Shown here piece after piece: positions 45,225-56,229 of a stretch of 64,000 nucleotides of DNA. How positions within the stretch are numbered: the first letter of the stretch is position 1; the number at the start of each line of letters is the position of its first letter. The translations under genes and the position numbers were made by a program. Source of the DNA: Micrasema longulum (Eukaryota > Arthropoda > Insecta > Trichoptera > Brachycentridae); assembly GCA_022494885.1 (NCBI GenBank), contig JAGVSM010003732.1, forward strand, positions 186,001 to 250,000, given 5' to 3'. The notes beneath the pieces are model-generated. The model had not been told where the DNA came from, ran no database searches, and was given only the letters and a program-made list of their open reading frames with translations.

Positions 45225-46035
45225 GTAAAATTGCGGAGTTGCGATTACAATCGCTTTTTTCGTCGGTACATATCGAGATGGTATTCAGTAAAATCGATAT
45301 TTATGTACGAAAATGTGTATATTTGTGTGAAAATTTAGAGTACCTTCGTCGGTATCCTGTAATTGAACACATTTAGAAAATATATGTCGCATGTAAAGTA
45401 TATGTTTGTGTATGTTTTATATGTGCGTTTATGTGGGTGTGCGTGGATGACTAGGGGTGTGCATTCGGTATTTTTATTTATTACCAATGATAACCTCCAT
45501 GGAAAACGCAAATGTTAACAATTATTCCTTTCTTGGGTTTCTTATTTATTTAATGTTTATTTATCACATTTAGTGTTTAAATCTTTTGCATAATTTATAA
45601 AAACTTATTTGGTCTTTTTTATGTTAGAAAATCGTTGTTTTAAATACTTTTTATGTACGACTGTATGTTTTCTGAATAAAAAAAATAAATAAAAAAAAAC
45701 ATTTTCTATCATCTTTATACAGTAAATATAATTTTAATTTGTTGATAAAGTCAAAGAGAAATGTTTGCTTCCCATTATAATACCGACCCACGGCTCGTAT
45801 TCCAATTGGAAGTAAAAATTTAAGTTCAATTTTATCCACAAAGTAAAATTTATTTGTCTGTATGAGAAATGTAATGTGTTTACTATTTTTTTGTCTAAAC
45901 ATTTACAATTACAGGTTACTGACGAAGTAAATTAGATTTTATTTACAAATATACACATTTTCGTACATAAATATCGATGTTACTTTATACCGTCTCAATA
46001 TGTACTAATGAAGTTTGTAATCGCGGCTCTGGTTA
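45225..46035. mobile_element. Cluster of GATTACAA-type TIR elements
   Basis: TTGCGATTACAATCGC (45237) and GTCGGTATCCTGTAATTGAA (45349) match the 33-kb element. GCTTCCCATTATAATACCGA (45768) looks like a right end and CGGCTCGTATTCCAATTGGA (45791) like a left end a few bases later. The second copy runs to GTTTGTAATCGCGGCTCTGG (46013-46032), with ACATTTTCGTACATAAATAT inside also found inverted near 45300. A retroelement tail crumb lies at 45650-45692. Confidence 0.5.
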
Positions 46036-46717
46036 TAGTAAAAATATGTTTGTAGGTACACAATAAACTTTGTTATTTCTAATCTGAAAATCCCACTCTC
46101 CTTTGAGGAATCTCTCGAGGTTAGTTACAATTTTGATTATATTGACTATAATTTACAGACATTTCAAAACACGAATCAAAATAAACTACCATTCGGTAGT
46201 TTCAATTTGATTTTCCATTTGGTACGGATCCCTTTAGTTCCGGTTGCGTTTGAATTCCGGTACCAGTTATTTTCCGGTTCAGTTTATTTCCGGCTTTTTT
46301 CAGACGGATACTTCAGTTTTGTTTTTATAATATATTCATGATTTGATTGGGTACTTCTCACATGCGAGTACATATTGCTGAACTTAATTTTTTTTAAATT
46401 ATTTTTTTAATATTTTATTACATTAATGTGATCTATGATACTCTTTACTTTTACTACTGTGTATTAAATGAAAGTGCAGAATTGTAAAATATGCTAATTT
46501 TTATTACTAGGAATATTATGATCTTTGTAACATGAACAAAATGGGATTTAAAACTAATACAACTCAAATAGACTTAATTTTTTTTTAATCTTTACGTATT
46601 TTTTTATATTTATGTACACATAAAAGTGGTCGAGATATAACATGGTACACCAATGCAGCGCCCTACGCACCATTACTTATGATGATTGCTATATTTTTAA
46701 AAACCTGTTTTGTAAAT
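46036..46717. other. Unassigned sequence with periodic TTCCGG
   Basis: TTCCGG occurs at 46238, 46255, 46272 and 46288, spaced 17, 17 and 16 bp. A SINE-B crumb (ACCAATGCAGCGCCCTACGC) lies at 46648. Confidence 0.4.
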
Positions 46718-46865
46718 TTTTTTTTCCACCACAACAAGCCAGGAGGCCCAATCACCCAGGCTTTGAGAAAAATCACATTTGAATTTTTGTGTTCTCACAG
46801 GGAATCGAAGCCGAAATCTTCCGTGCGTGAGTCAAGCATCTTGACCACTACACCACGGAGGCCAC
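46718..46865 (-). repeat. SINE-A, minus-strand copy
   Basis: Antisense of the head (GACCACTACACCACGGAGGC) at the right, B-box region (ACAGGGAATCGAAGCC) and body (AGGAGGCCCAATCACCCAGG), with antisense tail CTTGTTGTGGTGG at the left. The body is shortened relative to 29124 and 38763. Confidence 0.8.
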
Positions 46866-47435
46866 CTGCATTAATAATGTAAATTAAAACACATGAAAAT
46901 GGGGCGTCATAACGTATCCATAATTATAATATTAATGGTTTCATTACGTACTTAAAATATTTCGTTGTTAATTTTTCAAATTATGGTGTAGGTACTGTAA
47001 TATTCCACCCTGTATAATAAACGTTCCATTTCTAAACTCAACATCAGGAAAAGAAATTCGCGGGAAATAACAATAATGGCGTTGCGAGGTGACGTGACGT
47101 GACAATATGGCGGGAAAACGAGATCCTGAATGGCGAATGGTGGGTAGTAAAAAATGCTAGCGTGGAACCATCTCATCAGCGGAAAGGACAAAGGAACACT
47201 AGCGATTGTCATCGAAGAAGGACTCTAGTTCTTCCTTGGATATACTTATGTATCTTTACCAGACTTTCATACGAGTGGTTAGATATGTATTTTTAAAACA
47301 TTTTGATAAAATAACAGCAATAAAATAATTAGAATCAGCGTAAATTTTTAAAAATAAATTATGCATTATTATTGTGAGTAAATAAAATTTTTTCACAACA
47401 TAGTTGACATTAATATATATTATGTTTTTTTTTGT
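46866..47435. other. Possible unique sequence, GC-richer at 47030-47250
   Basis: Contains GACGTGACGTGACAATATGG and AATGGCGGGAAAACG-like motifs. Short frames on both strands are unrecognised. No repeat copy. Confidence 0.25.
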
Positions 47436-47505
47436 TTTTAATGCTGTTACTCTCGAAAAACGAGACAAACTCTTGTGTTTGGAGAAGGACATAAACATTA
47501 TCATC
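47436..47505 (+). repeat. Repeat block matching 27150-27205
   Basis: TGTTACTCTCGAAAAACGAG and ACAAACTCTTGTGTTTGGAG match the 27-kb copy. Probably a retroelement 3' region. Confidence 0.45.
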
Positions 47506-48061
47506 GATACTAGTATCATTAGAATTAATTATAATATATTAAATAATAAAAATATGTAAAATATTGTCATTTTTTAAATATGTATGTTGTAACCTCAGTG
47601 TTCCTCAAATTTTATTTTTAACGTATTTAAATGTTTTCTTTCCTTAATTTCTTAACGGAAGTTATTGATGTTTTTATGCCTTAATATATAACTTTGCTAG
47701 AATCGTTTAGTATCTATAACATTTTGGTAATTATAAGTTATTTGGAAATCTTAAAGATTTGTTATATTGTTTTCTTAAATCAACTGTTTTTCTACTTTTA
47801 TTTTTCTACGTTAGGAACATGGAAAAATCAACAAAGTTTTTCTTATGAGAAAGTTGATATATTTTAGAGTATTACATTGGAAGTTGTTGTTTGTACTACT
47901 TTGAAGTAGTTGATTGTGTCATATTACCAACGCTCCTCCACATCCAATAATCCCATACTGAAGTGATGAGTGAACAGAAAAATAGTACTTTTTGCTATCA
48001 TTGTCTTAATTTAGTATGTTTCTTATTCCTATATACGATATTATGTATTTAGCAGTTCTGG
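47506..48061. other. AT-rich sequence without recognised features
   Basis: Nothing recognised on either strand. Confidence 0.35.
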
Positions 48062-48226
48062 TTCCAACCCTTAGGCATAGAAGCAAAGTATGGAATTGGA
48101 ATAAACAATGATGAAAGTAGACTGATATATTTGGCGAATGTGCTGTAAAATAACGTATGATAGGTGCTCCAATGTTGAGATCCGTGCATTATGTAAGGCT
48201 GAGAAGCATTATCGACAAAATGAATT
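48062..48226 (+). pseudogene. RTE-like LINE fragment
   Basis: GTTCCAACCCTTAGGCATAG aligns with the PTPMYGSE region, followed by GGAATTGGAATAAACAATGA, GTGCTCCAATGTTGAGATCC and GCATTATCGACAAAATG. It ends abruptly inside the domain at about 48226. Confidence 0.65.
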
Positions 48227-48560
48227 GAATGTTTTTTTTGTAATAATAAATATATGTCTTTGCATGAATAAACAAATGAAAATTGAAAAAAAAAATATGC
48301 TGATTGATTATTACACCAGGATATTTTATTTCTCTTTTAGGACTTTTAGATTTTTTGCATTTGTTATCGTGCTGTTTGTCTATCATGCCCTAAAAAAATA
48401 CGGCATAACAACCCCGAACATGGCATAATAGGGAAATATCACCGACTACGAATACCGATGAAAATGTATGAAATAAATTTAGAATAAATAATTGTATTTT
48501 CAAAATTAATATGGATATTGTGGAGAAATGTTTTCATATATAAATTTTAAAAATATTTTT
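48227..48560. other. Unassigned AT-rich sequence
   Basis: Nothing recognised. Confidence 0.3.
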
Positions 48561-48790
48561 TTTAAAAACTACGTCACTAGAAAAACGCGACATGTTTGAC
48601 CATGATAGTTGTGACGTCAAAATTCGTGATATTGTCGTAAACAAATTTGAATGGTCGGGAACAAATAAACATGAATCGTGACGTATTAGGGGCGTGACCA
48701 ATGGAATGACCGTTTTTGCGAGAATTCAAAATTACAAATTTAAAAATATTTTTTATGCTACTAATTAGTAGCAAAAAACATTTTTTTCAC
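48561..48790 (+). repeat. Coding-like repeat, copy 1 (inverted partner at 53275)
   Basis: Read on plus it gives CDVKIRD, NKFEWSGTNKHES, a stop, then RIRGVTNGMTVFA. The reverse complement of 53275-53490 gives CDVKIRD, NKFQWPGTNKNES, G, RIRGVANEMTVFA. Several codons differ only at the third position, so the block may once have been coding. Family not recognised. Confidence 0.55.
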
Positions 48791-50404
48791 TGGACAGTAT
48801 TACGTAGACTTTTATTGCTTTAAAAATGTTTTAAAAAATTTATATTTTGCTATTAACAACAACCGCCGTCGGTATTTTAGGGTTCGATTCACTGTTCTCT
48901 GGGTAATCCAGTTAATTAATTGAAATTCGGCTTCTGGTGTACTAATTTTAGCTTATTTTTTTCAGCTGTTAAATATGTTTGAAAAATGTCTCTTTTGGGC
49001 GCTGATGAACTTCTGGAACTTCGGCTTTTAAATATGTAGACTTGAAAGTGTTCCCTATCAAGTGCTGATGTCACGGCTGTTTTCATTCCTATCCAGGCGT
49101 AATAGAAACGGCGCCATATAACATGCGCCAGTCTTGGGACAATAGACGAGGTCTATTCCAAAACACAAAAATACATTTTATAATTAGCGTTAGCATTAGC
49201 ATTGTGAATTTAGTGAATAAATGATTTTTTAAACTCAAATTAATTTATTTTACCAAAATAGTATTACAAAAAATAAAATATTAAAGGCGTTATATTGGGA
49301 CAATATATCAAACCAGGAACCCTAGAGCAATATTTCAACATTATTAAGGTATGTCTCTAATAGCAAGAGTATTTGCCCCTTATAAACATAGTTTCACTGA
49401 TGTGAAAGATGTCGATCTCCAAAAGGATAATTTGCGTTGTTTGCGTAGAGGTATAATAACTTTTCTTCTCGCTTTTAAATTGATTCTCATTTTATGATAT
49501 GAGTTTTTTGCTTGTTGTAAATCGTAAAGGTTTGCGTAAATCTTAAGAACTTAAACAACTGAAATAAATAGTCATGTCTATTCGGAAAAAAAAACTTCCC
49601 AAATTCAAGATTATAAAATCCGAAAGGCCCATCCTGAACTCTGAACCCTGAAAGATCTCTATTAAAAAAAATAAATGTTTTTGTTAATGACCGAAACGTA
49701 ATTTGAAGATTACATTTTTTAGGAGATCTCGTAACTCGTAACCTAAAAATACCGTGAGATAATAGCAATTTAGCATTTCGCAATATAATCTTGTAATTTT
49801 CACATGCAAATGAAATTAAGTAAAAAATACCATCCATCGCCATCACCAGTATGTATGTAATTTACAAAGTAACCAATACAACAATATCCCTAAGTCCCTT
49901 AAGCAAATACTCTTCCTAAAATACCTTATATATTTCTCGGAAGATCACTTCACACGTTTACCTGTGTGCGCTCAACAAAGATTTGTACTCAATACTATTT
50001 TTAATACTGTGAATAAGCTTTGTGTCGGCAAATAATCTCGTTCATTTTTAGGTTTTTGTGATATTTTCGAAAATGGTTAATAAAACTGATCATTTTATTG
50101 TATTTTCATGGAATATTTAACACCGGTAAGTCTTGGCCTGTGTGAAGGCTGATAAATAATAGAGTTTTCCGTGTGAAATAGAACCAAAACCCTGAACGAG
50201 TTTATTCGACTCAATGGCTAAAAACCCTGAAAAAGGAAATCGAGTGAGAATAGTGGTTGGCGCATTTAAGATCAAATTTAACAATCAAGTCTAGTCTAGT
50301 CTTATCAATACTAGTCCCGAATAGAGGTGGTAAAAAATAACAGTTTAAAGCAGTCTTCACAAAACTGTTTCATTTTGTTTCGTGCAAGTTTTCATTATAA
50401 GTAA
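48791..50404. other. Unassigned sequence
   Basis: A 119-codon minus frame (49846-49487) has no recognisable domain. No repeat copies were found. It may include unique host DNA. Confidence 0.3.
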
Positions 50405-50760
50405 CAGCTTCACTAGCCAAAAAATATGTTTTGCCTAATATAATTGCTCATTGCACAAATTGTTTGCATGATGGTATCTCTAACACATGTAATTGTGAAC
50501 TCATAGTATTTATAGAGGAGTACAAGTATTTGGGTATTTTTATAGATCATAATTTTAAATGGGATTGTCATATATTTAAACTTTGTGATCGATTGGTAAC
50601 CTGTGAGTACTTTTTATAAGTTATCTTTTATTTTGCCTAAAATCACTCTAAAAATTATTTATTTTTCTTTGGTAGAATGAATAATAAGATATGGTATAAA
50701 GTCGTGGGGACATTCGACTAAAACTGATATTAAAATGATTATTATGTTATATTCCATTCA
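50405..50760 (+). pseudogene. LINE RT C-terminal fragment
   Basis: EEYKYLGIFIDHNFKWDCHI (about 50515) parallels EYVYLGITIDCLFKWNIHV of the 35-kb copy, and IWYKVVGT near 50690 parallels its IRYGITAWG block. Between them the frame is broken. Both ends are truncated; the RT active site is absent. Confidence 0.65.
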
Positions 50761-51059
50761 TATTTCTTAACTTCTCTCGAGTGTCGTATTGCATTTAGCC
50801 GGCGCGCGGCGGTCGGCAAGCCAAATGTCAAGAAAAACAGTCGCCATGGTAACTGTTTGTGATTTAATTTTCACTTTTTTGTATTAAATACTCCTTACTC
50901 CTAACTATTTTGCAAATACAATAGATTGTATTTTTTATAATGAAAGCCGATTTTTCGGCAATAAACTTTATTTATTTACAAGGAAAACGAAAAACAAACC
51001 GACACGAGCGTTGACTTAGAGATTACACACGCGTTGACTTATGACCGCGATAATTCTCA
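50761..51059. other. Unassigned sequence with a CpG-rich spot
   Basis: TTTAGCCGGCGCGCGGCGGT lies at 50795. Nothing else recognised. Confidence 0.3.
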
Positions 51060-51398
51060 TATGATGTCCATGCGGCTCGACTGTGGAATCATCTTCCATC
51101 CACCATCAAAGATGTTACCACATTATCTCTGTTTAAATCACGTCTGAAGAAACATCTCCTTTCTCTTCCTTAATCTCTCCTCCTTTCCTTTTTCCTCTTT
51201 TTTATTTTTTTCCATTGAGTAATAGTTTTAATTTTAGGCCATTTATAAACAAATACGTTTCTATAGCTTTTTATTTTTTTTTTCTATTGAATATGTTCTG
51301 TAACTTGAATTATAAAAATAAAACTTTTATTTTATTGGTTGGTTGGAAAAAAAATTCCATTTGGCAATAAGCCCGCCTACGTACAAATAACATTATGT
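51060..51398 (+). pseudogene. LINE ORF2 C-terminus and 3' tail, clean copy
   Basis: HAARLWNHLPSTIKDVTTL, then SLFKSRLKKHLLSLP and a stop at about 51172, followed by the 3' UTR (CCATTGAGTAATAGTTTTAA, TTATTGGTTGGTTGGAAAAA) and terminal TTTGGCAATAAGCCCGCC. It provides the key to the antisense copies at 25.4, 25.8 and 32.8 kb. 5'-truncated, so inactive. Confidence 0.8.
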
Positions 51399-51716
51399 AC
51401 AAAAAGTAAATAAAAAAAATATTTACTTTATTTTTATAACTGCATAAAAGTGTATGTATTGTTATTTTATTTGCAAATTTTAAGTGCCGAACATTTCTTA
51501 ATTTTTAAATTGCTTTTATTTTGATACCGATAACTTACTTAATCAATAGCTTACACCACTGCGGAAAATTTTTATTTACTGTTTTCACAATTTTCGTTCA
51601 TATGTGTTCTTATTTCTGTATACTATTTATGTAAAAACTGTTGTTTTTTTCCTAAATAAAAATAAATAAATAAAATTGAGTTTTTCTAAGGACATTTCTT
51701 GGTGGAACTGTATTTC
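51399..51716. other. AT-rich sequence
   Basis: Nothing recognised; ends in AAATAAATAAATAAAA-type runs near 51660. Confidence 0.3.
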
Positions 51717-52076
51717 AATTATAATAATAAAAATACTTTATAGTTTTATTCCACTTTTATTTATATTTTTTTTACCAGTGACCGGGTTTCGTCGTGACCG
51801 ACATCGTTAAACTGGTGGGAGACTAAACAAATTTCTATGTTATATACAAGTGCAAGCAGGGGTTGTAAATCATGATTTTATATAATTATGTAAATAAATG
51901 AATTTAAATTAAAATCATTTAAGTATAAGGTAATAATATAAGTTTAGTTTGAATGTATATAATAATTAAGACGATTTCGGTCACGACAAAACCCGGTCAC
52001 TGGTAAAAAAAATTAAAAATATATATATATAAATAAAAGTGAAATAAAACTATAAAGTATTTTTATTATTATAATT
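51717..52076. mobile_element. MITE with long terminal inverted repeats
   Basis: The left arm (51717-51808) begins AATTATAATAATAAAAATAC and contains TTTTACCAGTGACCGGGTTT. The right arm (51970-52076) is its reverse complement with few differences and an extra (AT)n. The spacer is about 160 bp with no coding. One arm of the same family lies alone at 62872-62971. The superfamily is undetermined. Confidence 0.8.
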
Positions 52077-52100
52077 TAAATAAACAACTTACGCATGTTC

Positions 52101-52174
52101 ATTATTGTTCATTGTGATCGCTCAAATGCTTAGCATGTTTTTAAGCACGGCGATAATAATTTGTGATCGCGCTG
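52101..52174. mobile_element. Internally deleted relative of the 57.9-kb TIR element
   Basis: ATTATTGTTCATTGTGATCG and CTCAAATGCTTAGCA are the reverse complement of the sub-terminal region at 57912-57953. TTTGTGATCGCGCTGC matches the right end at 58361-58376. Only about 74 bp remain. Confidence 0.55.
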
Positions 52175-52179
52175 CAAGA

Positions 52180-52446
52180 ATCGAAACTAGGACCTCAGGC
52201 ATGATAGGCGAACGCATACTACGCTGTCATCTAAAAAACTGACTTATCTCCTTTCTATCGTCCTTTTCAGGATGTTTACCTAAAAGAAGCAATCTTCCAG
52301 CGTTCTGCTATTTTAACTGTATCCTGCATCGCCCTATGCACATTGACACCTTTTTAAATAAATATTTTATGTCTACCACGTCGTAAATCGACCTCGAGGT
52401 TTCTTTAATAGCAAAAAGTACGCTAATCATTAGACCACGAATCGGA
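52180..52446 (-). repeat. SINE-B remnants, two adjacent pieces
   Basis: GAATCGAAACTAGGACCTCA (52179) is an antisense B-box region. GCATCGCCCTATGCACATTG (52327) and AATCATTAGACCACGAATCG (52424) are body and head of a second piece. Both are strongly diverged. Confidence 0.45.
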
Positions 52447-53055
52447 TCTATTTTAACTTACCTAACAAAGAACTTACCAAAATGTTTTCCTAATTAATTA
52501 TTTTTATTTTGTCACAAGCTATTTAAAATCAACAAACGTAGACCACTAAAGTGCGGATCATTTATTTGACACACCTGACAAACTTTGAGGGAGTGATTTA
52601 CGCATTTACATGTATATATTATTATACAGATAAGTAAAGTGACAAATTTTTCACAGACATGAGATAATTTGGGAAAAATTCCCTTGAAATACCTTATCGA
52701 AAACGTAAGAGTGTTGGATCTGTAATATTTTAAAATAACTTGATGATTCAGACTGTTTTTTATATCTCAAGGAAAATCTAGCGCAAATTTAAATATATAT
52801 AAATATTAGAATGCGTGTCATGATTTAATTTATTTACGTAAAAAACTAAATTAATAGTAAATATCAATAATTCTAAAATTAAAATAATTTATTTGAAACA
52901 AAAATATTCATGTACAAATCACATCATACAAAGTATAATACAAATGAATTTCGTTCCCAGGAGTTTTGGGACGTAAGTAATATAATTTTTTTTTAATTAG
53001 CATATATTCAGAACAACAATAAAACAACTCAAGTTTAACATCTTTATAACTAAAA
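52447..53055. other. Unassigned AT-rich sequence
   Basis: Nothing recognised. Confidence 0.35.
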
Positions 53056-53274
53056 ATGTCCCAACAAATTTCACACCGAAAAATGCTTTCAAGAGTAGAC
53101 GAAGTGGTAATTCAAGGACTAAGGGAGATAAAGTCGTTAAAATCCACATTCTACGCAGACGATGCAACTATAGTGGCAGAATCGGAAAATAATTTACAAC
53201 GCATGTTACACAAGTTCAGTCTATCATCTCAGAAAACAGAAGCATTCAAATTTAAAAGGACTAAAGGTCTATGA
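53056..53274 (+). pseudogene. LINE reverse transcriptase fragment with YADD
   Basis: A 72-codon open frame contains STFYADDATIVAESENNLQR: the RT active-site motif (YADD at 53152-53163) and the following helix. Upstream GLREIKSLKS and downstream SLSSQKTEAFKFKRTKGL fit the flanking RT region, although the usual GVPQGS block is not present upstream. Both ends are lost. The style of the block fits RTE- or Jockey-type elements. Confidence 0.75.
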
Positions 53275-53490
53275 AATACTGTCCAGTTAATAGTAGCACA
53301 AAAAATATTTACAAATTTGAAATATTTAATTTCCGCAAAAACAGTCATTTCATTGGCCACGCCCCTAATACGTCCCGATTCATTTTTATTTGTTCCTGGC
53401 CACTGAAATTTGTTCAGATCAACATCCCGAATCTTAACGTCACACCAACCAAGGCCAAACAAATCGTGTTTTTCTACGAACGTATTTATA
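53275..53490 (-). repeat. Coding-like repeat, copy 2 (inverted partner at 48561)
   Basis: Open for 77 codons on minus (53462-53229), with CDVKIRDVDLNKFQWPGTNK and RIRGVANEMTVFAEIKYF. It has no stop where copy 1 has TGA. The frame runs on into the antisense of the RT fragment, so its end is not natural. Confidence 0.55.
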
Positions 53491-54045
53491 TTTCATTTGT
53501 GTAATTGTAATTCAATAATTCAACAATAATGTGTAATTCACAAAAGTTTTATTTTCTTGTGTAAGTGGATAGGTACCTTGTATACCTATACAGAGCGGTA
53601 AGCACGCAGCTCTCCTACTTCCGTTTTGGCGGGAAAGTTCGCGTGTCGGACATTTTCTTTTCACGGCCATCCACCGACAAAATGGAAATCGTGTAAAGAA
53701 AATGTTTTCCAAACAAAATCGAGCGTCTTAAATGAGTCGGAACCGCTGCTCGGTAGGCGTCGCGTGTTAGAGAAACCAAGAAATCTCAAATATGCGAGAT
53801 GTTTTCATTTTCTATCAAGTTTTAAGCGAAGCCTGGCACGAGAACATTACTATTTTGTTGACGCGATCGTGAAGGCATCAAAACAAAACGTTTTTCTAAT
53901 GCCTCGAAACGGATGGCAAAAACTTTGAAACGGCTATTTATAAAACACGAAAATTTATACTTCGAATTAAACACGAATCACAACGATTTATAGTTGTTCA
54001 TTGTTTTTATCTACTTTCTTATGTTTCAATCAATTCTTGGCATCA
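53491..54045. other. GC-richer unique-looking sequence at 53560-53940
   Basis: A 100-codon plus frame (53626-53928) is open, with LGRRRVLEKPRNLKYARCFH, but has no recognised domain. GCGGGAAAGTTCGCGTGTCG and similar CG-bearing blocks stand out. No repeat copy, so it is a candidate host exon or 5' region. Confidence 0.25.
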
Positions 54046-54698
54046 AGGTTGTAAATTCATAATTCATATCTTTATTTATATCCCATCGCCAGTATTTAGG
54101 TTTTAGGTATTTATTATCTTTATATTTATTTATTTATTTATTTTGTTCATTAACGCCCAAAAGGCATTTACAAAAAATAAAAATGAATTACATGCTAACA
54201 TACTAAATAATAAACAGAATATACAGAAAAAATATGTGAAATTAGTTAGAAAGAATATGATACAAAGTAAAAAAAAAAACAATAATAACAAAGGTATGCA
54301 AGAAAAAACAGTAAGCATATAAACAAAAAATGCAAAGATATAAGCTTATGAAATAAATTCTGTAAGGCAAACAATTAATAAAGTGTTACGGTAAGCAAGA
54401 AAGACATTTTTAAGTTAAATTAATAAACAAGCAAGCATATATTATTACGAAAAAATAAGAAATAAAAATATGTATCTATGAAATGCGTATTTGCCAATAC
54501 TACAGTGCAATTTGATATAATGGTAAAAAATAAAAAAACAAGTATAAGGTAATAAAAATAAACAAGTAAGTATTTTTTTTAAATTATGAAATTGAATTGT
54601 CAATAATGGTTTGACGAGCAGCTACAAATAAACTTGATATTTTGGACTTATAAGATGGTAAAGATGGAAATAGAATGCCACAAATCACAAAAAAAAAC
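54046..54698 (-). mobile_element. AT-rich element split by a LINE tail
   Basis: The 54046-54124 part (GTAAATTCATAATTCATATC to TATTTATTATCTTTATAT) and the 54660-54698 part (ATGGAAATAGAATGCCACAA to AAAAAAAAAC) together equal the intact 120-bp copy at 7964-8083. The inserted DNA between them is the LINE 3' end below. As in the 8-kb case, an RTE-like fragment follows close by. Confidence 0.65.
54125..54655 (-). mobile_element. LINE 3' end inserted in the AT-rich element
   Basis: On minus: a short coding end (TTTGTAGCTGCTCGTCAAAC near 54630), a long T/A-rich 3' UTR, then GCCTTTTGGGCGTTAATGAA and an AAATAAATAAATAAATA tail at 54125-54140. A 5'-truncated insertion. Confidence 0.6.
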
Positions 54699-54737
54699 AA
54701 AAATTATACAAACAACTTACGGCTAACGAAAAGCGGA

Positions 54738-55075
54738 CTAGGAAGGCTAAGATATGCATTATCGACAAAATCAAGAAAGGGTTGCTGCGTTAGTATGGAC
54801 ATGTAGAGCGAATGAACAGCGAAAGAACGGCTAAAAGGATCTGCGATGCGAATATTGGTGGATGCAGAAAACGAGGAAGACCGAGAAAGACATGGCATGA
54901 TCAAATCCATCAAATACTTGAAGATGGACATGTCAAAAGTAGGAATAATCGGCGTGCGTGCATGAAAAGATGTATGAATGTAGAGGAAGCGAGGTCTGTA
55001 TGCAAAGATAGAGTGATATGGCGTTGTATCCTCTCTGCTTACCCCTACGGAGAAACGGCGTGATGGTTTGTTTGT
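54738..55075 (+). pseudogene. RTE-like LINE C-terminus, best-preserved copy
   Basis: Open from 54812 to a TGA at 55061-55063: NSERTAKRICDANIGGCRKR, GRPRKTWHDQIHQILEDGHV, KSRNNRRACMKRCMNVEEAR, SVCKDRVIWRCILSAYPYGE, TA. The element continues as TGATGGTTTGTTTGTTTGTT, the 3' end of the family. Upstream, 54743-54811 holds the end of the LRWFGHVER block with a TAG in place of one codon. Its near-intact frame suggests more recent insertion than the other RTE-like pieces. Confidence 0.85.
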
Positions 55076-55442
55076 TTGTTTTTTATTAAGTTTTGTTAAA
55101 GTTTAGAAATATTTGAAGAAAGGAAAGAAACGCGGAAATGGGCCTATCTTTAATAATATGAGGATGTTCAATTTTGAGCACTAGATAAAGAAATTCCATT
55201 TTTCCAGCACAAGTTATTTACGACTTTTATGAAATGGTCTGAAAATTTAAATATATGAGTTAATAATAAGAACTCTTTTATAATAAAAAAATAAATAAAA
55301 AGTTACTATGAATTATGCAACGATTTATGATAACTTTAAATATCGATAAATGCTGTTATATACTAAACACTTACAAAGTTCAATTTTCGTAAAACAGCGT
55401 ATGAATACGCATCTGAATTTAACTTAAACATTACAAGAATAA
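55076..55442. other. AT-rich sequence
   Basis: Nothing recognised. Confidence 0.35.
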
Positions 55443-55576
55443 GAAGATTTTAATATCTACGAACACGCACAGCGCAAAGATCTATATTTCTCGGAAAACT
55501 GCACGTAAATCGGTTAAGCCGTTTCGGAGGAGTACGGTGACATCACACGTACAGAGGAATTATGTATATATAGATT
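55443..55576 (+). repeat. Dispersed repeat tail, copy of 880-1010
   Basis: AATATCTACGAACACGCACA, GCGCAAAGATCTATATTTCT and GGAGTACGGTGACATCACAC match the first copy closely. Head and middle are absent. Confidence 0.7.
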
Positions 55577-56229
55577 TAGACAAGCCAAGTACGCTGCAGG
55601 TATGGTAATAAAGTACTGGGGAATAATATCTTACTATTTCTATAAGTACTCTTAGAATGATTGTACGCTCAATACCCTTTATAAATACTGCAGAAATAAA
55701 TTTACGCCACTTAGCAAGTTTAAAAAAATCGACAAAAGCTTTCAAAATCGGTCCCGTGTAAGAATGCCGCAGAACTGTAAATCACACCAATAATTTCTCT
55801 ACCCTGTGATCAATCTTTCAAGGTTCAAAATGTAAAGTCACGTATGGGGTAAAAAATGTAAAGAAATGTTACCCCCGCTGAGAACAAAGGCTGCTCCTAT
55901 TGAAGTGGGTTTGACGTTCTTCCTCGCTTCCTACTCTGGCTCTCCTACCCTGTCGGCGTGTGGCTGTCACGATCCCCGCCGATTGTTTTCTTAGGGTCTC
56001 ATTTTACTAATGGTGTCATTTTTTGCGATCCTCACTGGATGTGGTGTGAACAAGTACCACATAGGCGTTCCTGAAAATTAAAGTTTCATTTATTATTTTC
56101 GCATTGACTTCCTGTAACTTTTGGTTAGTTAAATTTTATTTGTTATACCATTTTGTTTTAAATTTTTTTATTTAACTTTTTGACAAATAGAAATTTCTAC
56201 TTCTACGTTCTACCACTTCAACTACTACT
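55577..56229. other. Possible unique sequence, GC-richer at 55860-56040
   Basis: CTACCCTGTCGGCGTGTGGC (55947) and surroundings are non-repetitive here. No frame of note. Confidence 0.25.

Noticed and set aside
49487..49846. 119-codon minus frame as a gene
   Set aside because: No domain recognised and no supporting context.
53056..53274. Functional reverse transcriptase gene
   Set aside because: YADD is intact, but only 72 codons remain and both sides of the domain are missing.
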